A DNA stretch of 64,000 bases, from NCBI GenBank assembly GCA_965263305.1, contig OZ253666.1, forward strand, positions 1-64,000, read 5' to 3'. Position 1 is the stretch's first letter. Every line of letters begins with the position of its first letter. The translations under genes were made by a program, and so were the position numbers. Source of the DNA: MED-G105 sp965263305. GTDB lineage: Bacteria; Pseudomonadota; Alphaproteobacteria; Caulobacterales; Parvularculaceae. Below are positions 34,621 to 44,299 of the stretch, piece after piece. The notes beneath the pieces are model-generated. The model did no database searches. It was not told where the DNA came from and saw nothing but the letters and a program-made list of their open reading frames with translations.

Positions 34621-35547
34621 ATGGCTAAAAATGTTGTTCCAGCGCCAGCTCTAACGCCGGAAGGCTCGCTGTCGCGGTATCTATCAGAAATCCGCAAGTT
34701 TCCCATGCTGCAAAAGGATGAGGAATACATGCTCGCGAAACGCTTTTCGGAGCATGGCGATCCGGACGCGGCGCAAAAGCTCATCACCAGCCATTTGCGC
34801 CTCGTGGCGAAAATCGCCATGGGCTATCGCGGCTACGGCCTGCCGATCGGTGAAGTCGTCTCTGAGGGCAATGTCGGGCTTATGCAGGCGGTCAAACGCT
34901 TCGACCCAGAAAAAGGCTTCCGCCTGGCGACGTATGCCATGTGGTGGATCCGCGCGTCCATTCAAGAATATATACTGCGCTCGTGGAGCCTCGTAAAAAT
35001 CGGCACCACGGCCGCGCAGAAGAAGCTTTTCTTCAACCTTCGGAAAATGAAAAGCCAGATCGATGCGGTTGATGATGGCGATCTGCACCCTGATCAAGTG
35101 GAGCATATCGCCACCAAGCTCGGCGTCACCCATGAGGATGTCGTCTCTATGAACCGGCGCATGTCGGGGGGCGAAGCTTCCCTCAATGCGCCGCTTGGGA
35201 AAGACGCGGATGGCGGCGGCGAATGGCAGGATTGGTTGGTGGACGACAACGCCGTCGACGCCGAAAAGAAACTCGTTGTGGAAGACGAGTATGAAACCCG
35301 CATGTCTCTCCTTCAGGAAGCGCTGCAAACCCTGAACGAGCGCGAACAACATGTGCTGACGGAGCGCCGTCTGAAGGATAACCCATCCACACTAGAAGAA
35401 TTGTCGCAAGAGTACGGCGTCAGCCGGGAGCGCATTCGCCAGATCGAGGTGCGCGCCTTTGAAAAACTCCAAAAGGCGATGAAACGCATGGACAAGGATA
35501 TGCGACGCACGACCTTGGATAACGCGGCGGACGCCCACCCGGCATAA
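34621..35547 (+). CDS. rpoH: RNA polymerase heat-shock sigma factor RpoH (sigma-32)
   Basis: Directs RNA polymerase to heat-shock promoters. The 308 residues contain region 1.2 (LSRYLSEIRKFPML), region 2 (SHLRLVAKIAMGYRGYGLPI; GNVGLMQAVKRFDPEKGFRL; TYAMWWIRASIQEYILRSWS), the RpoH box QKKLFFNLRKMK, and region 4 (LEELSQEYGVSRERIRQIEV). The RpoH box separates it from RpoD and RpoS. A perfect hairpin lies 46 bases upstream and an intrinsic terminator starts 38 bases after the stop, so it is probably a monocistronic unit. Confidence 0.96.
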   Translation: MAKNVVPAPALTPEGSLSRYLSEIRKFPMLQKDEEYMLAKRFSEHGDPDAAQKLITSHLRLVAKIAMGYRGYGLPIGEVVSEGNVGLMQAVKRFDPEKGFRLATYAMWWIRASIQEYILRSWSLVKIGTTAAQKKLFFNLRKMKSQIDAVDDGDLHPDQVEHIATKLGVTHEDVVSMNRRMSGGEASLNAPLGKDADGGGEWQDWLVDDNAVDAEKKLVVEDEYETRMSLLQEALQTLNEREQHVLTERRLKDNPSTLEELSQEYGVSRERIRQIEVRAFEKLQKAMKRMDKDMRRTTLDNAADAHPA

Positions 35548-35554
35548 TCTCCGG

Positions 35555-35959
35555 ATGACACGCGTGATGACGTACGGAAAAAGAGGGGCCGCCTATATTG
35601 GGGCGGCCCTTTTTCTTTTTCTGACCGAAGTTCTCATCGCCATTTTCATCAGTACAGGCTTTATCCGACACACCCTCGGCGATGTCCTCGCAACGGCATT
35701 CCTTTACGCCGTGGCTCGTATCGCTAACATTCGCCCAGGCCTGGCCGCCATTGTGGCCTTTGGTGTTTCCCTCGCCGTCGAGGTCGCCCAAGGGTTCGAA
35801 CTCCTAAGACGTTTAGGATTACAGGATAATTCGATCGCTCGGATCGTTCTCGGCGCGACGTTCAGTTACTACGATATTATCGCTTATGCCGCTGGTGCAT
35901 TTTTGGCGATGACGTTAGACCGGCGCTTGATTTTATCCATGCCAGGGATCCGTAGGTGA
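35555..35959 (+). CDS. DUF2809-family membrane protein
   Basis: 134 residues with four hydrophobic helices. GFIRHTLGDVLATAFLYAVA and VSLAVEVAQGF are the marks of the DUF2809 family, whose function is unknown. The start lies 7 bases after the rpoH stop, and an intrinsic terminator sits within codons 11-22. Transcripts from rpoH should therefore mostly stop inside this gene, unless it has its own promoter or the terminator is bypassed. Confidence 0.78.
   Translation: MTRVMTYGKRGAAYIGAALFLFLTEVLIAIFISTGFIRHTLGDVLATAFLYAVARIANIRPGLAAIVAFGVSLAVEVAQGFELLRRLGLQDNSIARIVLGATFSYYDIIAYAAGAFLAMTLDRRLILSMPGIRR
35586..35620 (+). terminator. Intrinsic terminator inside the DUF2809 gene, downstream of rpoH
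   Basis: GGGCCGCC at 35586-35593 pairs with GGCGGCCC at 35602-35609 and is followed by TTTTTCTTTTT. This is a strong rho-independent terminator for rpoH, but it lies 31 bases inside the next open reading frame, whose hydrophobic first helix is encoded by the T-run. Confidence 0.75.
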
Positions 35960-36191
35960 GCAGTGTTCTCGAATGGGGGAGCGGATTCGCCTCCCCAACC
36001 CCGCCCTACAAAGCCGGCGGAGATTCTCCGGTCGCACAATTTTGCACAAATTTCGATACGGTTGGCCTTTCCCTCACCGCCGACTTCGCGTAGTGCAGCG
36101 GCTTAGCCGGAAAATTAATTGATTAGCCACGCAGAGCCTCACTCCGCGCGGCCGTAAACGCGCGCGGTAAGCGCTGTGAAAGAGCTCGTGA
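35960..36191. other. Intergenic region upstream of carB
   Basis: 232 bases without a gene. It should hold the carB promoter. No small ORF, hairpin or known leader is clear, and carA does not precede carB here. Confidence 0.35.
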
Positions 36192-39100
36192 ATGCCAAGA
36201 CGTACTGACATCTCTTCTATTCTCATTATTGGCGCTGGCCCCATTGTCATCGGTCAGGCCTGCGAGTTTGACTATTCCGGGGTCCAGTCGATCAAGGCGC
36301 TGAAGGAGGAAGGGTATCGCGTCATTCTGGTGAACTCCAATCCAGCGACGATCATGACCGATCCGGAGCTTGCCAACGCCACCTATATTGAGCCCATCAC
36401 GCCGGCCTTTGTGGAGAAGGTCATCATCAAAGAAAAACCCGATGCCCTCCTGCCCACCATGGGCGGGCAGACCGCGTTAAACTGCGCCCTCGACCTTTTC
36501 CATGCCGGCATTCTTGAAAAGCATGGGGTCGAGATGATCGGCGCGCGCGCCGACGTCATCGAAAAAGCGGAGGACCGGGCCCTTTTTCGCGAAGCCATGG
36601 ACAAGATCGGCCTTGAAAGCCCGCGCTCCTATATCGCTTCATCGCCGGAGATAAAGGGCGAAGATGGCCAGATCGTCGGTTATGACCGCGCCGCTGGCTT
36701 CGCCAACGCCCTAAAAGCGCTCGAGGAGATCGGCCTGCCCGCCATTATTCGTCCGGCCTTTACCCTCGGCGGCACCGGCGGCGGGGTCGCTTACAACCGC
36801 GAAGAATTTGAACATATCGCGCGGGCCGGTATCGACGCCTCCCCCGTTGGGCAAGTGCTGGTCGATGAAAGCCTCCTCGGATGGAAGGAATTCGAGATGG
36901 AGGTGGTCCGCGATAAGGCGGATAACTGCGTGATCATCTGCTCCATCGAAAACGTTGACCCGATGGGTGTGCATACCGGTGATTCCATCACCGTCGCGCC
37001 GTCGCTGACCCTGACCGATAAAGAGTTCCAGATCATGCGCAACGCCTCCATCGCAGTGATGCGCGAGATTGGGGTGGAAACCGGCGGCTCTAACGTGCAG
37101 TTCGCGGTGAACCCCGAAAACGGTCGCCTCGTCGTCATCGAGATGAACCCCCGGGTGTCGCGCTCATCCGCCCTCGCCTCAAAAGCAACCGGTTTCCCCA
37201 TCGCCCGTGTCGCCGCCAAACTCGCGGTAGGGTACACCCTTGATGAAATTGACAACGATATCACCGGCGCAACACCCGCCGCCTTCGAACCGACGATCGA
37301 CTATGTCGTCACGAAAATCCCGCGCTTTACCTTCGAGAAATTTCCAGGCTCCGAGCCCATCCTCACCACCGCGATGAAATCCGTTGGCGAAGCGATGGCC
37401 ATCGGCCGAAATTTTCAGGAGTCCATGCAAAAAGCCTTCCGATCATTGGAAACGGGACTCACGGGGATCGATCCCATTGACGTGCCAGGCCTTGGAGAAG
37501 GCGATGATTTGAACGCCTTACGCGCCGCCCTCGCCGCCCCAACCCCCGACCGCTTGCGCGTCGCGGCTGAAGCCCTGCGCAAAGGCGTTCCCTTGGAAAC
37601 CGTCCGTATCATTACACAATATGATCCATGGTTCCTGGAACAGATTGACGGGATCGTCGCCGCCGAAAAGGAAGTCGAGCGAGATGGCCTGCCAACGGAT
37701 GCCGCTCGATTGGCTGACCTAAAATCCATTGGCTTTTCAGATCGACGCCTGGCGAGCCTTGCTGAGGCGAGTGAAGCGGAAGTACGCGCGTTCCGTCAAG
37801 CGCGCGGCGTGCGGCCCGTCTACAAGCGGATCGACACCTGCGCCGCGGAATTCCCTGCGAAAACGCCCTATATGTATTCCGCTTACGAACCGCCGTTCGG
37901 CGATACGCCAATCTGCGAAGCGGCCGTCAGTGACCGCAAAAAGGTCATTATCCTTGGGGGCGGCCCGAATCGCATCGGCCAGGGGATTGAGTTTGATTAT
38001 TGCTGCTGCCATGCGGCCTTCGCCCTCAATGATCTCGGCGTTGAATCGATCATGGTGAACTGTAATCCGGAAACGGTGTCGACGGATTATGATACATCGG
38101 ATCGGCTTTACTTCGAACCATTGACGGCGGAAGACGTTCTAGAAATTATCGACAAAGAAAAGCAAAGCGGCGAGCTCCTCGGCGTTATCGTGCAGTATGG
38201 CGGGCAAACGCCGCTAAAACTCGCCAGTGTCCTTGATGAAGCGGGCGCGCCCCTCCTCGGCACGTCGTTCGATGCGATTGATCGCGCTGAAGACCGGGAA
38301 CGTTTCCAGAAATTCGCCGCTGAACTTGGCCTCGTGCAACCGCGCAACGCCACCGCGCCTTCGAAAGAGGCGGCCAGCAAGATTGCCGACGAGGTTGGCT
38401 TCCCCTTGGTCACCCGCCCCTCCTTCGTGCTTGGCGGGCGCAATATGGAAATCGTTCGGGACGAAGCCGGATTGCAGCGATATCTCGCCAACCCCACCCT
38501 TGAAATCTCCGAGGACGAACCGCTCCTACTCGATCACTACCTGCAGGACGCAGTAGAAGTTGATGTCGACGCAATATGCGATGGCGAAACCGTATTTGTA
38601 GCGGGCGTCATGGAACATATCGAAGAAGCCGGCATTCATTCCGGCGATAGCGCCTGTTCCCTGCCGCCCTATACGTTATCAGATGCGATCATTACGGAAC
38701 TCGAAGAGACAACTGAACGCATCGCCCTAAAGCTTGGCGTCGTCGGGTTGATGAATGTACAGTACGCGATCAAAGATGATACGGTTTACATTATTGAAGT
38801 GAACCCACGCGCCTCGCGCACCGCGCCTTTCGTCGCTAAGACCATCGGACTGCCGATTGCACGCATTGGGGCCAAAGTCATGGCAGGGACCAAAATCGCC
38901 TCATTGAATTTGAACGCGCCCAATCCGCCTCATACCGCTGTGAAAGAAGTTGTCTTTCCATTTGCGCGCTTCCCGGGCGTTGACACGGTGCTTGGTCCAG
39001 AAATGCGTTCCACCGGCGAAGTCATGGGGATTGATGTCAACTTCGATAAAGCGCGCGCGAAAAGCCTAATGGCGGTCGGCGCCCGCATCCCGTTAGAAGG

Positions 39101-39491
39101 ATGCGTTTTCATCTCCTTAAAGGACTCCGATAAACCTTTGATGTTGAACGCCTGCCGTAAGCTGATCAATATGGGGTACAAGGTCATTGCTACCGGTGGT
39201 ACCGCGACCTATTTCCAGTCTCAAGGACTTGATGTTGATAAGGTCAATAAGGTCCTGGAAGGACGCCCCCATATTGTCGATGCGCTGAAGAACGGCGACG
39301 TTCAAATGGTCTTCAACACGACAGAAGGCGCCCAATCCGTAAAGGATTCCCGCTCCATCCGCACGACCGCGCTTACAAGCAAAATTCCCTGCATCACCAC
39401 CGCCGCAGGCGCTCGCGCCGTCGTGCGTGCTATTGAAGCCATGCGCGTAGGCGACCTAGAGGCCAAACCTCTCCAAGCGTATTTCGCATAA
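36192..39491 (+). CDS. carB: Carbamoyl-phosphate synthase large subunit
   Basis: Makes carbamoyl phosphate from bicarbonate, ATP and ammonia for pyrimidine and arginine synthesis. 1099 residues in the usual order: ATP-grasp half one (IGAGPIVIGQACEFDYSGVQ; GGTGGGVAYNREEF; IEMNPRVSRSSALASKATGF), the oligomerisation domain, ATP-grasp half two (LGGGPNRIGQGIEFDYCCCH; VNPRASRTAPFVAKTIG), and the C-terminal MGS-like allosteric domain (KVIATGGTATYFQSQGLDVD). The glutaminase partner CarA is not encoded next to it, though Alphaproteobacteria often separate the two. Confidence 0.97.
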   Translation: MPRRTDISSILIIGAGPIVIGQACEFDYSGVQSIKALKEEGYRVILVNSNPATIMTDPELANATYIEPITPAFVEKVIIKEKPDALLPTMGGQTALNCALDLFHAGILEKHGVEMIGARADVIEKAEDRALFREAMDKIGLESPRSYIASSPEIKGEDGQIVGYDRAAGFANALKALEEIGLPAIIRPAFTLGGTGGGVAYNREEFEHIARAGIDASPVGQVLVDESLLGWKEFEMEVVRDKADNCVIICSIENVDPMGVHTGDSITVAPSLTLTDKEFQIMRNASIAVMREIGVETGGSNVQFAVNPENGRLVVIEMNPRVSRSSALASKATGFPIARVAAKLAVGYTLDEIDNDITGATPAAFEPTIDYVVTKIPRFTFEKFPGSEPILTTAMKSVGEAMAIGRNFQESMQKAFRSLETGLTGIDPIDVPGLGEGDDLNALRAALAAPTPDRLRVAAEALRKGVPLETVRIITQYDPWFLEQIDGIVAAEKEVERDGLPTDAARLADLKSIGFSDRRLASLAEASEAEVRAFRQARGVRPVYKRIDTCAAEFPAKTPYMYSAYEPPFGDTPICEAAVSDRKKVIILGGGPNRIGQGIEFDYCCCHAAFALNDLGVESIMVNCNPETVSTDYDTSDRLYFEPLTAEDVLEIIDKEKQSGELLGVIVQYGGQTPLKLASVLDEAGAPLLGTSFDAIDRAEDRERFQKFAAELGLVQPRNATAPSKEAASKIADEVGFPLVTRPSFVLGGRNMEIVRDEAGLQRYLANPTLEISEDEPLLLDHYLQDAVEVDVDAICDGETVFVAGVMEHIEEAGIHSGDSACSLPPYTLSDAIITELEETTERIALKLGVVGLMNVQYAIKDDTVYIIEVNPRASRTAPFVAKTIGLPIARIGAKVMAGTKIASLNLNAPNPPHTAVKEVVFPFARFPGVDTVLGPEMRSTGEVMGIDVNFDKARAKSLMAVGARIPLEGCVFISLKDSDKPLMLNACRKLINMGYKVIATGGTATYFQSQGLDVDKVNKVLEGRPHIVDALKNGDVQMVFNTTEGAQSVKDSRSIRTTALTSKIPCITTAAGARAVVRAIEAMRVGDLEAKPLQAYFA

Positions 39492-39663
39492 ATCATTGAA
39501 CTGGTACGTTTTTCGACTTTCTCGATGTTACGTAATTTTTATTGCGTTGTTGCGACTGATTGTCGTTTTGGTGCGTTAAAACGCCTTTTTTGCGGGGGAG
39601 ACACAGTTTATTGTCACGTCGATTTGGATGGTGCGACATCCAAAAAATGGAATAGGGGCCATC

Positions 39664-41751
39664 ATGCAAAAAATAACTTTGAAATCAGGCACGGGCATTG
39701 TCGCCCTAGCGATGAGTATCGCGATCACGGGCTGCGCCGTCACGCCCCCCGCTGATAACGCCAGAACCGCCTCGTCCGCCGCCCGAAGCGGCCCTGAGAT
39801 TGGTGAGTTCGGTCTCGATCTCGCCCAGCGCAAACTGTCGGTGAAACCGGGGGATGATTTTTTCGCCTACGCAAACGGCCTGTGGTTAGACAATTTTGAA
39901 ATCCCGGCCGACCTATCGCGATATGGCATGTTCGATGAATTACGTCTTGGTGCTGAAGAAGATATTCGCGCCATTGTGGAATCAGTCTCATCGGGTAATC
40001 CAAAAGAAGGATCTCTCGAGCGCAAGGTCGCCAACTACTACAATTCCTGGATGGACGAAGAACATCTGAACGCGCTTGGCGCAGCGCCCTTAAAACCCCA
40101 TCTCGATGCCATTTACGCAATTTCCGATAATGCAGACCTCATGAAGGCATATGCCAATCTCCATGGCGATGCGCCCTTTGGCATGGGCATTATTCCGGAC
40201 CCAGCTGATACAACCAAGTATATCGCCTTCCTTGGTCAATCAGGTCTCGGCATGCCGGATCGCGACTATTACTTAAAAGACGACGAGCGGTTTGAAGAAT
40301 ATCGCACCGCTTACAAAGTTTATATTACCCAGCTGTTCACCCTCGCCGGGCTAGATAATCCAGAACAACGCGCCGCCGATGGCTTTGAGCTTGAAATGAA
40401 GCTTGCGGAACTTCATTGGAGCGCAGCGGATTCCCGCGATATCCAAAAGATCTATAATCCAATGCCGCCATCCCAGTTGTCAGAATTGGCGCCGGAGATC
40501 GACTGGCCGACAATTATGGCCGAACTGAGTATCGACAGCATCGAAACGGTTCTGGTTGCCCAACCGTCGGCAATCGACAAATCAGCCGAGCTATTCCAGG
40601 CGACCCCGCTAGAGAAGGTGAAGAACTATCTCGCCTTGCACGTCATCGATCAACACGCTCAGGTTTTGTCGAGTGACTTCGACAACGCCGCGTTTGAATT
40701 CTATGGCAAGACCCTCCGCGGCGCCGAAGAACAACGCGAACGCTGGAAGCGCGGCGTTCAAAGGGTCAACGGCGGGCTGGGCGAAGCGGTCGGACAAATT
40801 TATGTGGAACGACATTTCCCGCCCGCCCACCGTCAAATGATGGAAGAGTTGGTTGGCAACCTAACGACCGCTTTCGAAGAGCGACTGAAACAAAACCCGT
40901 GGATGGACGAGGCGACCCGTGAGCAAGCAATTTTGAAGCTCTCCACATTTGAACCACGCATCGGGTATACGGATAAGTGGACGGACTACACGCCACTCGA
41001 AACAAAATCTGATGATCTCCTGGGCAACGTCATGGCCTTGCGTGAATTTCAGTGGGCGGAACAGGTGGGACGTCTGGGCGGGCCTGTCGATCGTCAGCAA
41101 TGGCCCTACCCCCCGCAAACGGTGAACGCCTCTTACAACCCTCTTCTTAATCAGATCACGTTTCCCGCCGGCATTCTCCAACCGCCGTTTTTCGACCCGG
41201 CGGCGGACCCGGCGGTGAATTACGGCGCAATTGGCGCTGTTATCGGCCACGAGATTGGTCATGGTTTTGACGACCAAGGCCGCCGTTTCGACGAAAAAGG
41301 TCGTATTCGTGACTGGTGGTCCGAAGAGTCAAACAAGTTATTCCAAAAACGAACCGACGCTCTTGGCGCACAATATGACAGTTATGAGCCCCTTGAAGGT
41401 CTGAACGTCAACGGCCGCCTCACCATGGGCGAGAACATTGGCGATCTCGGCGGGCTCGAAATGTCTTACGCCGCGTACCAACGATATCTCGCGGCAACGT
41501 CAGATGGAGTCGCGCCCGTCATTGACGGTTTAACCGGCGACCAAAGGTTTTTCCTCGGATGGGCGCAGGTCTGGCGCACCAAGCTGCGCGAAGACGCCTT
41601 ACGCAATCTAATCGTGACCGACCCGCATAGCCCACCCCAATACCGGGTAAACGGCGTCGTGCGGAACTTTGATGCATGGTATGAGGCTTTTGGCGTGACG
41701 GAAGACGACGCGCTCTATCTTGCGCCGGAAGATCGGGTGAAAATCTGGTAG
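39664..41751 (+). CDS. M13-family (neprilysin-like) metallopeptidase, lipoprotein
   Basis: 695 residues from the ATG at 39664, which follows AGGGGCC; the upstream ATG at 39628 has no ribosome site. The N-terminus has a lipoprotein signal with lipobox AITGC. The N-terminal M13 domain carries DDFFAYANGLWLDNFEIP. The catalytic domain shows NPLLNQITFPAGIL, the zinc helix VIGHEIGHGFDDQGRRFDEK, and the third ligand in ENIGDLGGLEM. Such enzymes cut small peptides, here probably in the periplasm. Confidence 0.93.
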   Translation: MQKITLKSGTGIVALAMSIAITGCAVTPPADNARTASSAARSGPEIGEFGLDLAQRKLSVKPGDDFFAYANGLWLDNFEIPADLSRYGMFDELRLGAEEDIRAIVESVSSGNPKEGSLERKVANYYNSWMDEEHLNALGAAPLKPHLDAIYAISDNADLMKAYANLHGDAPFGMGIIPDPADTTKYIAFLGQSGLGMPDRDYYLKDDERFEEYRTAYKVYITQLFTLAGLDNPEQRAADGFELEMKLAELHWSAADSRDIQKIYNPMPPSQLSELAPEIDWPTIMAELSIDSIETVLVAQPSAIDKSAELFQATPLEKVKNYLALHVIDQHAQVLSSDFDNAAFEFYGKTLRGAEEQRERWKRGVQRVNGGLGEAVGQIYVERHFPPAHRQMMEELVGNLTTAFEERLKQNPWMDEATREQAILKLSTFEPRIGYTDKWTDYTPLETKSDDLLGNVMALREFQWAEQVGRLGGPVDRQQWPYPPQTVNASYNPLLNQITFPAGILQPPFFDPAADPAVNYGAIGAVIGHEIGHGFDDQGRRFDEKGRIRDWWSEESNKLFQKRTDALGAQYDSYEPLEGLNVNGRLTMGENIGDLGGLEMSYAAYQRYLAATSDGVAPVIDGLTGDQRFFLGWAQVWRTKLREDALRNLIVTDPHSPPQYRVNGVVRNFDAWYEAFGVTEDDALYLAPEDRVKIW

Positions 41752-41999
41752 GCGGGCTGATCCAAATTATCCAAGAATGTAAGGAAACAAGCCGTTTTCT
41801 TGCATTTCAAAGCCCACAATAGGACCGAAGTTTCCCCGACCATCTTGAAGTCCCACGGGCATTTCACTATGTTGCCTGTTTGCATCACACAGCCATCGGC
41901 CGCTCGTTTATCGGGCGGCCGACGCTTTTGTCAGCGCAGCACCAAAAAAGCCGTCAAAAGCGCGATCGAAACGTGATCGAACCATAGAAAGATAGACCC
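41752..41999. other. Intergenic region between the M13 peptidase gene and greA
   Basis: 248 bases. TCGGCCGC at 41896-41903 and its complement at 41915-41922 form an 8-bp stem followed by CGCTTTT; this could terminate the peptidase transcript, although the T-run is short. The rest shows no recognised feature; the greA promoter should lie in the last 80 bases. Confidence 0.45.
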
Positions 42000-42479
42000 A
42001 TGCAAAAGGTCCCGATGACCTCTGTCGGATACGACTCAATTGAGGAAGAACTACGCCGCTTGAAAAACGTGGAACGCCCGGCTGTGATCCAAGCTATTGC
42101 TGAGGCGCGCGCCCATGGCGATCTATCGGAGAACGCCGAATACCACGCAGCCAAAGAGCGCCAGAGCTGGATTGAAGGCCAGATTTTGGAGTTAGAGGAC
42201 AAATATACCCGCGCCGAGGTAATCGATATCGCGAAAATGTCAGGCGACACGGTAAAATTCGGCGCGACCGTCACCATCATCGATGAAGACACTGAAGAAG
42301 AGAAAACCTGGCAGATCGTCGGCGACCATGAGGCCGATGTGAAGGCTGGGAAAATTTCCATCTCCTCGCCGATCGCCCGCGCCCTCATTAATAAAGAAAC
42401 CGGGGACAGCGTGGAAGTGGCCGCACCCGGCGGGTCGCGCGTCTATGAAATCGCCAAGGTACAGTGGATCGCTGCCTAA
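42000..42479 (+). CDS. greA: Transcription elongation factor GreA
   Basis: Rescues backtracked RNA polymerase by stimulating RNA cleavage in its active site. The 159 residues show an N-terminal coiled coil with the acidic tip (EARAHGDLSENAEYHAAKER) and a C-terminal FKBP-like domain (GDTVKFGATVTIIDEDTEEE; SPIARALINKETGDSVEVAA). The tip residues D and E needed for cleavage stimulation are present. In GreB the coil tip and domain differ, so GreA is favoured. Confidence 0.96.
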   Translation: MQKVPMTSVGYDSIEEELRRLKNVERPAVIQAIAEARAHGDLSENAEYHAAKERQSWIEGQILELEDKYTRAEVIDIAKMSGDTVKFGATVTIIDEDTEEEKTWQIVGDHEADVKAGKISISSPIARALINKETGDSVEVAAPGGSRVYEIAKVQWIAA

Positions 42480-42527
42480 ACGCGGCGTCACAGCGCGCAT
42501 TTGACGCCCATTAGGGCTGGTTTTCTA

Positions 42528-42555
42528 TTGACACCAAGTTCGGGGCGGCTATTTT
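42528..42555 (+). promoter_or_regulatory. Predicted sigma-70-type promoter of rpmG
   Basis: TTGACA at 42528-42533 and TATTTT at 42550-42555 are separated by 16 bases and lie about 70 bases upstream of rpmG. The match to the vegetative consensus is good, and this would be a strong promoter, in keeping with a ribosomal protein gene. Confidence 0.6.
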
Positions 42556-42623
42556 CCCGCTTCTGTTTTTATCAAGGTCAAACGCTTTTTTCGTTTGATC
42601 CTACCCGTTAAGGAGCGCTGGCG

Positions 42624-42791
42624 ATGGCCAAGCCGACAACCGTCAAAATTCGTCTTAACTCCACCGCTGGCACCGGCTTTTTCTATGTGACGAAAAAGAA
42701 CACCCGGACAATGACCGAAAAGCTCGTTCTGAAGAAGTACGATCCGGTCGCGCGCAAGCACGTTGAGTTTAAAGAAGGCAAAATCAAGTAA
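42624..42791 (+). CDS. rpmG: 50S ribosomal protein L33
   Basis: 55 residues, a complete L33 that is too short for length-limited gene finders. It begins MAKPTTVKIRLNSTAG and includes FFYVTKKNTRTMTEKLVLKK and a basic C-terminus. This is the zinc-free form: it lacks the four cysteines of the zinc-binding paralogue. AAGGAG stands 8 bases upstream of the ATG. A clean terminator follows 19 bases after the stop. Confidence 0.97.
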   Translation: MAKPTTVKIRLNSTAGTGFFYVTKKNTRTMTEKLVLKKYDPVARKHVEFKEGKIK

Positions 42792-42810
42792 CCATTGATC
42801 TTGCGTCACA

Positions 42811-42840
42811 AAAAAGCCGCCCGTTGCAGGGCGGCTTTTT
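42811..42840 (+). terminator. Bidirectional intrinsic terminator between rpmG and pleD
   Basis: AAAAAGCCGCCC at 42811-42822 pairs with GGGCGGCTTTTT at 42829-42840 around a 6-base loop, followed by a further T. The A-run on the left makes it work on the minus strand too, where it lies 23 bases past the pleD stop. Confidence 0.88.
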
Positions 42841-42862
42841 TGTTGCCATCAGCGCGGTGGCG

Positions 42863-44254
42863 CTACGCCGCTTGAGGTTCGGCCTGGACCACCTGATTAC
42901 GTCCCGTCGTCTTTGCTTCATAGAGCGCTTCATCGGCGCGCTTTACCAGACGCTGGGCGGTATCATCCCGCGGGCCATCCTCTGAAGACGCAATTCCAAT
43001 AGAGACCGTCACCGATATTTCATCACGGCCGCCATTCAGGAGTATCTTCTGAGTAGCGACTTCCTGGCGAAGGCGTTCGGCCACGACGCTTGCGAACTTT
43101 TTGTCCGTATCCGGCATGGCGATGAGGAATTCCTCCCCGCCATATCGGCAGGCCAAATCAATACCGCGCACTGAATTTCTAATTTTGTCGGCAAACTCTT
43201 GTAGCACCTTATCGCCAGCATCATGGCCATGGGTGTCGTTGATGCCTTTAAAGTGATCAAGATCAAGGATCATGATGGACAGAGGCCGCCCCGTCCAAAA
43301 TGCCCGATCAAACATCGCCGAGAGATGGCTCGCCAAATATCGGCGGTTATAAAGCCCGGTTAATTGATCCGTCACCGCCATTTCCAGGCTAGCCTCAAAC
43401 GAATAACGCAACCTGTCGATATAGCGCTTACGACGCACCTGTGTCGAAATCCGCGCTAAAAGTTCATGCTTGGCGACCGGGCGGGTAAGGTAGTCATTCA
43501 CGCCCATATCGAGGGCGCGGACAAGTTTGCGCGTATCGCCCTGGCGCACGATCGCGATGATGGGCGTCATCCGCGTCTCTTCAAAGGACCGCATCGATGA
43601 GCACAGGCGCAAAGGATCGGTGCTTTCGAGCGCCATATTGACGATCACAATATCGAAGTCACCGGTTTTTACCCGACTAAGGGCGATATCCGGCTCGCGT
43701 TCGTAAGCGCACTCAAACCCGTCACCCAGGTTTTCTTTTAATCTATCAGCATGTTCCAGCTGGTCATCGATGATCAAAACGCGCGCAGGAACGTTGTCGT
43801 CCTCATCGCTGATCAACTCGATCTGCTCTACAACGCCAAGGTTTTTTCCCGTGGCGTATCGCATCCGCAGCTCATCCGTCATCATCTTTAGGCGAGTCAG
43901 GCTTCGCACGCGGGCAAACAACGCGACATCCTCAACCGGCTTCGTCAGAAAATCATCCGCGCCCGCCGATAGGCCAGCGACACGATCACCCTGCTGATCA
44001 AGCGCGGTCACCATGACAACCGGTATATGAGATGTTTCAGGCGTTGATTTTAGAATGCGGCAGGCTTCAAAGCCATCCATTCCTGGCATCATCACATCTA
44101 AAAGGATAATGTCTGGCTGTTCATTCGTCGCCTTTTCGATCGCTTCCTTTCCAGAAAGCGCCGTTAAAACGTCAAAATATTCAGCCCGTAATTTGGCTTC
44201 GAGCAACTTAACATTAGGCTCGAGGTCGTCGACGACCAATACGCGCGCCGTCAT
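42863..44254 (-). CDS. pleD: PleD-type response regulator diguanylate cyclase
   Basis: Makes cyclic di-GMP, which in Caulobacter drives the swarmer-to-stalked transition. 463 residues: a REC domain with phosphorylatable Asp in IILLDVMMPGMDGFE, a second REC-like domain that lacks the usual acceptor context (DFDIVIVNMALEST), and a GGDEF domain with the active signature CRYGGEEF. The product-inhibition I-site R-x-x-D (RGID) stands five residues before GGEEF. Domain order and its position directly after divK match Caulobacter PleD. Confidence 0.95.
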   Translation of the reverse strand: MTARVLVVDDLEPNVKLLEAKLRAEYFDVLTALSGKEAIEKATNEQPDIILLDVMMPGMDGFEACRILKSTPETSHIPVVMVTALDQQGDRVAGLSAGADDFLTKPVEDVALFARVRSLTRLKMMTDELRMRYATGKNLGVVEQIELISDEDDNVPARVLIIDDQLEHADRLKENLGDGFECAYEREPDIALSRVKTGDFDIVIVNMALESTDPLRLCSSMRSFEETRMTPIIAIVRQGDTRKLVRALDMGVNDYLTRPVAKHELLARISTQVRRKRYIDRLRYSFEASLEMAVTDQLTGLYNRRYLASHLSAMFDRAFWTGRPLSIMILDLDHFKGINDTHGHDAGDKVLQEFADKIRNSVRGIDLACRYGGEEFLIAMPDTDKKFASVVAERLRQEVATQKILLNGGRDEISVTVSIGIASSEDGPRDDTAQRLVKRADEALYEAKTTGRNQVVQAEPQAA

Positions 44255-44299
44255 GGAACCTCCGTTAGAAAGGGCGAAAATCGCGGCATTGGATCAACC

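Noticed and set aside
34684..35352. Minus-strand frame opposite rpoH
   Set aside because: Antisense shadow of a highly conserved sigma factor.
39569..39592. Possible terminator after carB (short stem before a T6 run)
   Set aside because: The stem is only 4-5 bp with a bulge; too weak.
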